Positions 7,113-12,754 of a stretch of 14,181 nucleotides of DNA are shown piece by piece (the stretch's first letter is position 1; each line of letters opens with the position of its first letter). Made by a program: the position numbers and the translations under genes. The notes under the pieces are model-generated. The model was not told the DNA's origin. It saw only the letters and a list, made by a program, of their open reading frames with translations, and ran no database searches. This DNA is from Gemmatimonadales bacterium (GTDB lineage: Bacteria > Gemmatimonadota > Gemmatimonadetes > Gemmatimonadales > GWC2-71-9), in contig JAICPP010000066.1 of NCBI GenBank assembly GCA_025929805.1, positions 1 to 14,181 on the forward strand. The letters are read 5' to 3'.

Positions 7113-7235
7113 CTACATGGAAGCAATGTGAATCGCGTTCCCCCTACCGATCACCAGCGGATTCCGCTTGCTCTGCTCTGGTCCCGCGGTGAGCCCGTCG
7201 AGAGACATCGCGCTTCTGAACCGCAGCTTCGTCAC
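7113..7235 (-). pseudogene. Relic of RibD_C/dihydrofolate-reductase-like protein, N-terminus only
   Basis: On the minus strand a GTG at 7235 opens a 40-codon frame whose first 28 residues read TKLRFRSAMSLDG (2-14) then TAGPEQSKRNPL (16-27). That is the characteristic N-terminus of the dihydrofolate-reductase-like RibD_C family, whose members run to about 180-220 residues. Family members continue with a glycine-rich GVGG segment; here it is corrupted to VIGRG and a TAG stops the frame at 7113-7115. The gene keeps a good ribosome binding site (GGGAGGGG at 7246-7239, three bases before the GTG). No continuation is found in other frames; beyond the stop lies the barrel gene on the other strand. 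It is most simply a deletion-truncated gene. A functional 40-residue peptide is possible but unsupported. The 110 bases between it and glpK hold no other gene I can see. Confidence 0.65.
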
Positions 7236-7345
7236 GCTCCCCTCCCGGCTCAGATCCACCGAAGTACCCGGCGCCGGTAAGCCAAACGTGTTCCAAACGC
7301 GCATTCGAGGTCCGCTCCCTCCTCGTCCCAGCGGATGGCAGGAGG

Positions 7346-8824
7346 TTAGCGCGGCCGGGCCCATGCCAGGGCCGCTGCCACCGCCCGGTGCCAAGCGGCC
7401 AGATGAGCTTGCCGCATCCCGGAGTCGATCTGCGGATTGAACCGGGCAAACTTGCGCCCTGCAAGGAACTCGTCGGCGTTCTTCCATAGTCCCAGCGACA
7501 ACCCGGCCAAACCGGCGGCCCCGAGTGCGGTCGTCTCCACCAGATCAGGGCGCTCCACCGGAATGCCGAGCACGTCGGCCTGGAACTGCATGAGCCAGTC
7601 GTTAGCCGCGGCTCCGCCATCCACCCGGAGCGCGGGCACGCTCAGGTGCTCTGCCGAGGCCATCGTACTCAACAGCTCGGCGCTGCTGTAGGCCATCGCC
7701 TCCAGTGCGGCTCGCACCAGGTGCGCCCGGGTGGTTCCGCGAGTAAGTCCCGTGACCGTTCCTCGTGCGTCCGGCTCCCAGTAAGGCGTACCGAGACCGA
7801 CAAAGGCCGGCACGAAGTGCACCCCGCCATTGTCGGGAACGCTCCGGGCCAGTGCCTCACTTTCATGGGCGTGATTGATGATTCGAAGCCCGTCGCGGAG
7901 CCACTGAATGGCCGCACCCGCGATGAAAACGCTGCCTTCCAGGGCGTACCACGGTTCTCCTCGGGGACCGCATGCGACCGTGGCGAGCAAGCCCTGAGGC
8001 GGAGTGGGTGTACGCGGTCCGGCCAGCACCAGGAGAAATGCCCCGGTGCCATAGGTGTTCTTGGCCAGACCGGGCGAGACGCAGCCCTGCCCGAACAAGG
8101 CCGCTTGCTGATCACCGGCCAACCCGCCAATCGGAAAGGCGCGGCCCAGGTGGGCCGGCGCAGTCTCTCCCACCACCTCGGATGATCTCACCAGCCTGGG
8201 AAGTACCTCCCGAGGTATATCGAAGAGCCCGAGCAGGTCGGCATGCCAGTCGCGAGCGCGGATGTCGTAAAGGAGCGTGCGCGACGCGTTGGTGTGGTCA
8301 GTGACGTGAGCATTGCCCCCAGTGAGCTTGGCAACCATCCAGCTTTCGACCGTGCCGGCTGCGAGTTCACCCCGTTCGGCTCGACGTCGAAGCGCCGGAT
8401 CTCTCAGCAGCCACTCGAGCTTGGTGGCTGAGAAGTAGGGATCGGCCACCAGCCCCGTACGCTCGCGCAGCAGCGGCTCCTTGCCGGACTCCTTGAGCTG
8501 CCGGCACCGTTCGGTGGTTCGCCGATCCTGCCACACGATGGCCGGCGCCACCGGGGAGAGGGTCCGCCGATCCCACAGCACCACTGTCTCTCGCTGATTG
8601 GTAATTCCCAGTCCGACCGGCTGCTCACCCGACCCAGCAAGCGCCTCCCGCATGGCATCCACCGATACCCGGAAGATCTCCTCGGCGTCGTGCTCGACCC
8701 ATCCCGGCTGTGGGAAGTGCTGAGTGAACTCACGGTATCCCCTGCCGAGTACGCCTCCATCCTGGTGAATGACCAGCGCAGTGGACCCGGTAGTTCCCTG
8801 ATCGAGCGCGAGGACCGAGGGCAC
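7346..8824 (-). CDS. glpK: Glycerol kinase
   Basis: This is a 492-residue FGGY-family sugar kinase that phosphorylates glycerol with ATP to sn-glycerol 3-phosphate in the cytosol; family members are about 495-505 residues. The ATPase fold opens with LALDQGTTGST (5-14). ITNQRETVVLWDR (74-86) and IVWQDRR (96-102) match the glycerol-binding region, GGLAGDQQAALFGQ (233-246) holds the catalytic base D238, NTYGTGAFLL (256-265) is the phosphate loop, and VDGGAAANDWLMQFQADVLGIPVERP is the C-terminal FGGY signature region. GTG 8824 is chosen because it shares one base with the mtnA stop (TAGTG) and starts five residues before the first conserved strand; upstream codons only read mtnA out of frame. No glpF (facilitator) or glpD (dehydrogenase) lies beside it. 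Its stop is followed by 110 bases, then the reductase relic. Confidence 0.95.
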   Translation of the reverse strand: MPSVLALDQGTTGSTALVIHQDGGVLGRGYREFTQHFPQPGWVEHDAEEIFRVSVDAMREALAGSGEQPVGLGITNQRETVVLWDRRTLSPVAPAIVWQDRRTTERCRQLKESGKEPLLRERTGLVADPYFSATKLEWLLRDPALRRRAERGELAAGTVESWMVAKLTGGNAHVTDHTNASRTLLYDIRARDWHADLLGLFDIPREVLPRLVRSSEVVGETAPAHLGRAFPIGGLAGDQQAALFGQGCVSPGLAKNTYGTGAFLLVLAGPRTPTPPQGLLATVACGPRGEPWYALEGSVFIAGAAIQWLRDGLRIINHAHESEALARSVPDNGGVHFVPAFVGLGTPYWEPDARGTVTGLTRGTTRAHLVRAALEAMAYSSAELLSTMASAEHLSVPALRVDGGAAANDWLMQFQADVLGIPVERPDLVETTALGAAGLAGLSLGLWKNADEFLAGRKFARFNPQIDSGMRQAHLAAWHRAVAAALAWARPR

Positions 8825-9864
8825 TAGTCGATGACTCGGGCGACGTCTTTCGGCGGTACGATCCCTCGATCGGTAATGATCGCGGTCACCAGTTCGGCAG
8901 GCGTGACATCGAAGGCCGGATTCCATACACCCACTCCGGGGGGCGCTGAGGGCTGTCCCAGCCATCCGGTGACCTCGGCGGGAGCGCGCTGCTCGATCGG
9001 AATCGCTGCACCACTGGAGCTGGCGGCATCGATCGTGGAGGTGGGCGCGGCCACGTAGAACGGGATACCATGAGCGCGCGCCGCGAGCGCCAGCCCATAG
9101 GTGCCGATCTTGTTGGCGACATCGCCGTTGGCCGCGATGCGGTCGGCGCCTACGAAGACCGCGCGCACATCACCTAGCCGGAGCCGGCTGGCGATCATTG
9201 CATCCGCGATCAGTGTGACCGGCACGCCGGCACGGCTCAGCTCCCAGGCAGTAAGCCGGCTTCCCTGCAGCAGGGGCCTCGTCTCGGGGACGATAACGTG
9301 AGGTTCTCCCCCCGCCTGGTGCTGGACGTAGATGGGGGCCAAGGCGGTGCCGATCCCTCCCGTGGCGAGCGCTCCGGCGTTGCACACGGTACAAACAGTG
9401 GCGCCGCTTGGGAGGAGAGCGGCGCCAAGCTCGCCGATCCGATCGCACATCCGGCGATCCTCTTCCCAGATCGCGTTCGCTTCCTCCCGCAGTGCCGAGT
9501 ACAGCTCCTCATTCCGCATTGCGGCCAAATCGGCACGCCGGCGCATGCGATCGAGCGCCCACTGCAGGTTGACGGCGGTCGGCCTGGTTGCACCCAGGAT
9601 GTGACAAGCTTCCCGAACTCCCTCCACCGAGTTCTTCCCCGCTTCCCCGCTTCCCCGCTGACCCGCTGACACCGCGACTCCCATCGCCGCAGCGATCCCG
9701 ATCAGCGGCGCTCCGCGTACCCGGAGCGTTCGGATCGCCTCGGCGACTTCCTCGACGGTGTGGAGCTCGAGATAACGCTCCTCCTGAGGAAGCCGGGTTT
9801 GATCCAGAATCCGGATGCCGTGATCGGTGGCCCAGGCAATCGGAGAAGGAATGGTGAGAGGCAT
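8824..9864 (-). CDS. mtnA: S-methyl-5-thioribose-1-phosphate isomerase
   Basis: The 346-residue enzyme isomerises 5-methylthioribose 1-phosphate to 5-methylthioribulose 1-phosphate in the methionine salvage pathway. Conserved blocks are RGAPLIG (50-56), RPTAVNLQWALDRM (94-107), TVCNAGALATGGIGTAL with catalytic C161 (158-174), ETRPLLQGSRLTAWEL (194-209), VGADRIAANGDVANKIGTY with catalytic D241 (238-256) and NPAFDVTPAELV near the end. The ATG at 9864 is the expected start, before the strand that leads to the first conserved helix; no clear Shine-Dalgarno precedes it. Residues about 65-77 are a Gly/Ser/Glu-rich loop coded by an octamer repeat. The gene is divergent from the crotonase gene and coupled by one base to glpK. 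The other salvage genes (mtnB, mtnC, mtnD, mtnK or mtnP) are not in the window. The eIF2B-like ribose-1,5-bisphosphate isomerases are relatives, but the motifs favour MtnA. Confidence 0.95.
   Translation of the reverse strand: MPLTIPSPIAWATDHGIRILDQTRLPQEERYLELHTVEEVAEAIRTLRVRGAPLIGIAAAMGVAVSAGQRGSGEAGKNSVEGVREACHILGATRPTAVNLQWALDRMRRRADLAAMRNEELYSALREEANAIWEEDRRMCDRIGELGAALLPSGATVCTVCNAGALATGGIGTALAPIYVQHQAGGEPHVIVPETRPLLQGSRLTAWELSRAGVPVTLIADAMIASRLRLGDVRAVFVGADRIAANGDVANKIGTYGLALAARAHGIPFYVAAPTSTIDAASSSGAAIPIEQRAPAEVTGWLGQPSAPPGVGVWNPAFDVTPAELVTAIITDRGIVPPKDVARVID
9634..9673. repeat. Octamer simple tandem repeat inside mtnA
   Basis: Five consecutive 8-base units: CTTCCCCG at 9634, 9642 and 9650 (identical), then CTGACCCG at 9658 and CTGACACC at 9666. 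The unit length is not a multiple of three, so each added or lost copy would frameshift mtnA. It encodes the Gly/Ser/Glu-rich loop at about residues 64-77, in a stretch where MtnA proteins vary in length. Confidence 0.85.
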
Positions 9865-9875
9865 GGGGAGAAGAT

Positions 9876-9903
9876 AGTCGCGAGTCGCGGGTTGGGAGTC
9901 GCG
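9876..9903. repeat. Left arm of heptad repeat pair, mtnA/crotonase intergenic
   Basis: Four period-7 units: AGTCGCG, AGTCGCG, GGTTGGG, AGTCGCG. Three of four are identical. The arm lies in the mtnA leader (12 bases upstream of its ATG) and is the approximate reverse complement of the arm at 9964-9991. Confidence 0.8.
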
Positions 9904-9912
9904 GTGAGCTGC

Positions 9913-9940
9913 GCCAAGTAGTCCCGGGATTGGCCAAGTA
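9913..9940. promoter_or_regulatory. Direct repeat GCCAAGTA x2, candidate operator
   Basis: GCCAAGTA occurs at 9913-9920 and again at 9933-9940, start-to-start distance exactly 20 bp (about two helical turns), with the palindrome CCCGGG (9924-9929) between. It sits midway in the divergent mtnA/crotonase intergenic region, inside the heptad arms. A dimeric regulator site is possible; I cannot name a regulator and see no convincing -35/-10 pair. Confidence 0.4.
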
Positions 9941-9963
9941 ATTAGGTTTGTCGCTTCTCCTAC

Positions 9964-9991
9964 GTAACTCGCGACTCGTGACTCGTGACTT
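9964..9991. repeat. Right arm of heptad repeat pair, mtnA/crotonase intergenic
   Basis: Four period-7 units: GTAACTC, GCGACTC, GTGACTC, GTGACTT. It ends ten bases before the crotonase ATG. Read in reverse complement it aligns with the left arm at 9876-9903 (six of seven bases in each of the first two units), so the pair could form a long imperfect stem around 60 bases of loop. Confidence 0.8.
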
Positions 9992-10001
9992 CTAAACGAC
10001 C

Positions 10002-10781
10002 ATGCCCTCCAGCCTCCTCTTCGAGCTCACCGACGGCGTTGCCCGTATCACCGTCAACCGTCCGGATAAGCTGAACGCACTCAACGCCATCGTCATATCC
10101 GAGATCGGTGATGCGGTTACCCGGATCGAAACCGATGCGGCCATCCGCGGAGTGATCGTTACCGGTGCCGGCACCAAGGCCTTCGTCGCAGGCGCAGACA
10201 TAAGCGAGTTGACCGATCAGGGCCCCACCGGAGGGCGGCACCGGGCCGTCGCGGGGCAGCAGGTGTTCCGCCGGCTGGAGCGCTGCGGGAAGCCGGTGAT
10301 CGCGGCGGTCAACGGCTTTGCCCTCGGCGGAGGCTGCGAGCTCGCGATGGCCTGTCACCTCCGGGTAGCGAGCGAGAACGCCAAGTTCGGCCAGCCCGAG
10401 GTGAAGCTCGGGATCGCGCCGGGCTACGGCGGTACCGTCCGGTTGCCCCGCCTCGTCGGCAAGGCGCGTGCGCTGGAGCTGCTGCTCACCGGGGAAATGA
10501 TCGACGCTCAGGAGGCGTTGAGGATCGGCCTCGTCAATCGGGTCGTTTCGCCGGAGCGGCTCCTACCCGAGGCCGAAGGACTCCTGCGAGTCATCCTCGC
10601 GAATGGCCCGTTGGCTGTGCGTGCCTGCCTCGAAGCCGTGGACATCGGGCTGGAGATGAGTGTGGATCAGGCGCTCTTGCTCGAGGCCGGCTATTTCGGC
10701 CTGCTGTCCGCGACCGACGACATGCGCGAGGGGACCAGGGCCTTTGTCGAGAAGCGTCGGCCCAACTTCAAGGGTGCCTGA
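10002..10781 (+). CDS. Enoyl-CoA hydratase/isomerase (crotonase) family
   Basis: The 259-residue crotonase most likely adds water to short-chain trans-2-enoyl-CoA in the cytosol, in fatty-acid or amino-acid breakdown or a butyryl-CoA-type route. Both catalytic glutamates of true hydratases are present: E113 in GGGCELAMACHLRVAS and E133 in FGQPEVKLGIAPGYGGT. The oxyanion-hole backbone positions lie in FVAGADI (61-67) and ALGGG (107-111). The conserved N-terminal NRPDKLNALN (19-28) and the C-terminal TRAFVEKRRPNFKG match the 255-260-residue family. ATG 10002 is the only start ahead of the first strand; no Shine-Dalgarno is seen. It is divergent from mtnA. A 40-base gap separates it from the small lipoprotein gene, so it may share a transcript with recF. 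Substrate chain length cannot be set by eye. Confidence 0.93.
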   Translation: MPSSLLFELTDGVARITVNRPDKLNALNAIVISEIGDAVTRIETDAAIRGVIVTGAGTKAFVAGADISELTDQGPTGGRHRAVAGQQVFRRLERCGKPVIAAVNGFALGGGCELAMACHLRVASENAKFGQPEVKLGIAPGYGGTVRLPRLVGKARALELLLTGEMIDAQEALRIGLVNRVVSPERLLPEAEGLLRVILANGPLAVRACLEAVDIGLEMSVDQALLLEAGYFGLLSATDDMREGTRAFVEKRRPNFKGA

Positions 10782-10821
10782 TCGACTGCAATTTCACCAT
10801 CTTACCGACTATTTTTTGAGG

Positions 10822-11265
10822 ATGCTGAAAAGGGGGAAACCCCCGCTTTCTGGTGGACTTTGGGGACGATCGCTGAGGTCAATGGCGGTCCTGGGCGCGG
10901 TGCTCCTAGGCGGCTGTGAGGAGCGGGACCGGCTGACCTTTCCCAGTCCGCCCGATGGGGTTGGGCCGATTACAATGATCGATCAGCCCAACGCCGGCGA
11001 TACCACCGTTCCAGCCGGCCCAGACTTCTTCGTCAATGGGCGGACCATCGATCCCGACGGGGTTGATACCGTCTATTTCTTGGTCACGGGCGGCAACCAG
11101 AACTTCAACCCGTTTCGCCCCAGTCCGCCGAGCGATACGGTGCGCTTCGGTCTGCCGATTACCACGTTCGGCCTCTCGGGAGACACCATCCTGGTGCAGA
11201 TCCACGGCGTGGACTCCCAGGGCAACCGTGGCGCGACTTCGACGCGCGAGATAGCCGTCGAGTAG
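10822..11265 (+). CDS. Small lipoprotein with Ig-like domain character
   Basis: The 147-residue product has a lipoprotein signal: basic n-region (K3, R4, K6, R16, R19), hydrophobic 21-29 and lipobox LGGC with Cys32. The mature part is short, strand-rich and Asp/Gly/Pro-rich, with TIDPDGVDTVYFLVTGG and a closing VQIHGVDSQGNRGATSTREIAV; the DSQGN turn followed by a strand is typical of bacterial Ig-like or cadherin-like surface domains. No specific family is recognised. ATG 10822 is chosen because it supplies the basic n-region; ATG 10882 has a better-spaced GAGG but would leave a signal with no positive charges, and GTG 10774 would overlap the crotonase gene and give an overlong leader. A G5/C5 hairpin lies in codons 4-8. 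Its stop shares one base with the recF start (TAGTG), an unexpected partner for a recombination gene. Confidence 0.75.
   Translation: MLKRGKPPLSGGLWGRSLRSMAVLGAVLLGGCEERDRLTFPSPPDGVGPITMIDQPNAGDTTVPAGPDFFVNGRTIDPDGVDTVYFLVTGGNQNFNPFRPSPPSDTVRFGLPITTFGLSGDTILVQIHGVDSQGNRGATSTREIAVE
10832..10844 (+). other. G5-AAA-C5 perfect hairpin near lipoprotein start
   Basis: GGGGG (10832-10836), AAA loop, CCCCC (10840-10844), with possible further A-T pairs after a small bulge. It lies 8 bases after the chosen start codon, or in the leader if the ATG at 10882 is used. There is no following T-run, so it does not look like an intrinsic terminator; it could slow translation initiation. Confidence 0.5.
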
Positions 11266-12332
11266 TGTGGCTTCGTGGGGTGGTCGCTCGGGGATACCGG
11301 AATCTGGCCGACCTCGAGTGCGAGATGCCGCCAAGAGGGGTATGCCTCCTTGGCGCCAACGCTCAGGGAAAGACCAACCTGCTGGAGGCGATCTACTATC
11401 CAGTGCTCTTCCGGTCGTTTCGCGGAGCACCGGACCAGCAGTTGGTGGGTGACTCGCCGGGATTCTATGTCGAGGCTCGAATCGAGGGCGCAGCGGCCCG
11501 GACTCTTGCCGCCACCTACGCTGGTCGGAAGAAACGCATCACGAAGGACCGCGAGGAGATCGGGCGGCTGGCGGACGCAGTGGGACTCTGGCTGGCTGTC
11601 GCGTTTCTTCCATCCGACCTGGCGCTCGCATCCGGGCCGGCGTCCACTCGCAGGCAGTACCTGGATCGGCTGCTCTCGCTAGCCAGCCAGTCGTACTTCA
11701 GGGCGCTCGCCCGCTACCGGGCTGCCTTGGCCCAACGCAACAGCGCACTGCGTCAGGGCCGGCCGGACTTGGCCCAGGCGTTCGATGCTCCCCTCGCGGT
11801 CTCCGGGGCCGAACTCGTGCGGACCCGGCTGAAGTGGGCGAGCGGTGCGGTGGAACAGTTCGCGGCCGAATTCCAGTGTGTCGGCGAAGTGGGTGAAGCG
11901 CGCCTCCAGTACCGCGGCGGAACCGAGCTGGCCGACGAGGGCGCATGGCAAGGCACACTGGCAGCGGCGCTGCCCGATGATCGTGCGCGCAGGATGACCA
12001 CCATCGGCCCCCATCGAGATGATCTGGTGCTCGAGATTGGTGGCCGCAGCCTTCGCGATTACGGCTCCACGGGACAGCAGCGGAGCGCCGCAGTTGCGCT
12101 CAAGCTCCTCGAGATTGCGACACTGCAGGAAGCGTGTGGTACCGAGCCTGCGCTGCTGCTCGACGACGTGTTCGCCGAGCTGGATCGGGAACGGCAGAGC
12201 CGATGGGCGCTGAGGCTCAAGGGGCCGGAAGAGCGGCAGCTGTTCGTGACCAGCCCTCGGCAAGACGAATTGCCGGGGAATCTGGATCTGCCGGTGTGGA
12301 TGGTGGAGGGTGGAAGAGTGAGGGAGTCGTGA
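11265..12332 (+). CDS. recF: DNA replication and repair protein RecF
   Basis: The 355-residue SMC-like ATPase binds DNA at gaps and, with RecO and RecR, loads RecA. Walker A is GANAQGKTN (30-38), followed by the family helix LLEAIYY. The FLPSDLALASGPASTRRQYLDRLL block (114-137) is the RecF hallmark, the ABC signature is YGSTGQQRS (266-274) and Walker B is LLLDDVFAELD (297-307). Length fits the usual 355-375. GTG 11265 gives WLRGVVARGYRNL, the expected first strand, and shares one base with the preceding lipoprotein stop. The end overlaps dciA by four bases (GTGA). The usual dnaA-dnaN neighbours are not upstream; a crotonase and a lipoprotein stand there instead. Together with dciA and gyrB this is a remnant of the ancestral replication gene cluster. 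Confidence 0.96.
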   Translation: MWLRGVVARGYRNLADLECEMPPRGVCLLGANAQGKTNLLEAIYYPVLFRSFRGAPDQQLVGDSPGFYVEARIEGAAARTLAATYAGRKKRITKDREEIGRLADAVGLWLAVAFLPSDLALASGPASTRRQYLDRLLSLASQSYFRALARYRAALAQRNSALRQGRPDLAQAFDAPLAVSGAELVRTRLKWASGAVEQFAAEFQCVGEVGEARLQYRGGTELADEGAWQGTLAAALPDDRARRMTTIGPHRDDLVLEIGGRSLRDYGSTGQQRSAAVALKLLEIATLQEACGTEPALLLDDVFAELDRERQSRWALRLKGPEERQLFVTSPRQDELPGNLDLPVWMVEGGRVRES

Positions 12333-12652
12333 CGCAAAAGAAACCCGAACCCACTTCCCTCGCGGACGCGCTGACCAGCTACCTCAAGCAGGCGGGTCTG
12401 GTTAAGCGGGTGCAGCAGGCCGGCATCATCGAGGAGTGGGCCGAGCTGGTGGGACCGCAGATCGCCATGGTGACGGCTCCGGAATCCGTTACCCCCGATG
12501 GAATCCTTCGGGTTCGCGTGGCGACGGCGCCCTGGGCCAGTGAGCTGAGTTTGATGTCGCCCAAGATTCTGGCTCGGCTGAATGCCGGCCGCTCAGGGCG
12601 AGTGAAGGAGATCCGGTGGGTGCCCGGTCAGATCCATCGGGGACCAGTGTAG
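12329..12652 (+). CDS. dciA: DciA (DUF721) replicative helicase loader-type protein
   Basis: The 107-residue protein matches DUF721: an N-terminal helix (LADALTSYLKQAGL, 11-24), the EEWAELVGPQIAMVTAPESV core (35-54) with the conserved W-x3-VG, then a DGILRVRVATAPWASELSLMSPKILARLN stretch (57-85) holding the conserved Trp and Glu-Leu. DciA helps place the DnaB helicase on DNA in bacteria that lack DnaC or DnaI. GTG 12329 overlaps the recF stop as GTGA, so translation is coupled. Its place between recF and gyrB is a common order for this family. The short C-terminal tail (86-107) is basic. Family assignment is firm; the loader role is from work on the family, not shown here. Confidence 0.9.
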   Translation: MTQKKPEPTSLADALTSYLKQAGLVKRVQQAGIIEEWAELVGPQIAMVTAPESVTPDGILRVRVATAPWASELSLMSPKILARLNAGRSGRVKEIRWVPGQIHRGPV

Positions 12653-12659
12653 GAGGTCG

Positions 12660-12694
12660 CCAGACGTCAGACGCTAGACCTCAAACGCCAGCTT
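12660..12694. repeat. Degenerate heptad repeats upstream of gyrB, first block
   Basis: Five period-7 units after the dciA stop: CCAGACG, TCAGACG, CTAGACC, TCAAACG, CCAGCTT. Units share the pattern NCAGACG with drift. With the block at 12709-12729 it fills much of the 102-base dciA-gyrB gap, in which I find no convincing promoter or terminator. Confidence 0.6.
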
Positions 12695-12708
12695 CCCTGC
12701 TCGTTGCT

Positions 12709-12729
12709 GGGGACTGGTTACTGAGGACA
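12709..12729. repeat. Degenerate heptad repeats upstream of gyrB, second block
   Basis: Three period-7 units GGGGACT, GGTTACT, GAGGACA end 25 bases before the gyrB ATG. They are more diverged than the first block, so the call rests mainly on the regular spacing of the GGNNACT-like units. Confidence 0.4.
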
Positions 12730-12754
12730 GACACCAACCCCTAACCCAACGCAC

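Noticed and set aside
7268..7277. Perfect palindrome CCGGCGCCGG upstream of the reductase relic
   Set aside because: A ten-base GC-only palindrome is expected by chance in DNA of this composition and no second copy lies nearby.
7312..7335. Inverted repeat TCCGCT/AGCGGA downstream of glpK as a terminator
   Set aside because: The stem is only six pairs with a 12-base loop and no T-run on the transcript side.
9930..9966. Promoter pair TTGGCC and TACGTA for the crotonase gene
   Set aside because: Spacing between the hexamers is 25 bases, outside the 16-19 range, and neither hexamer matches well.
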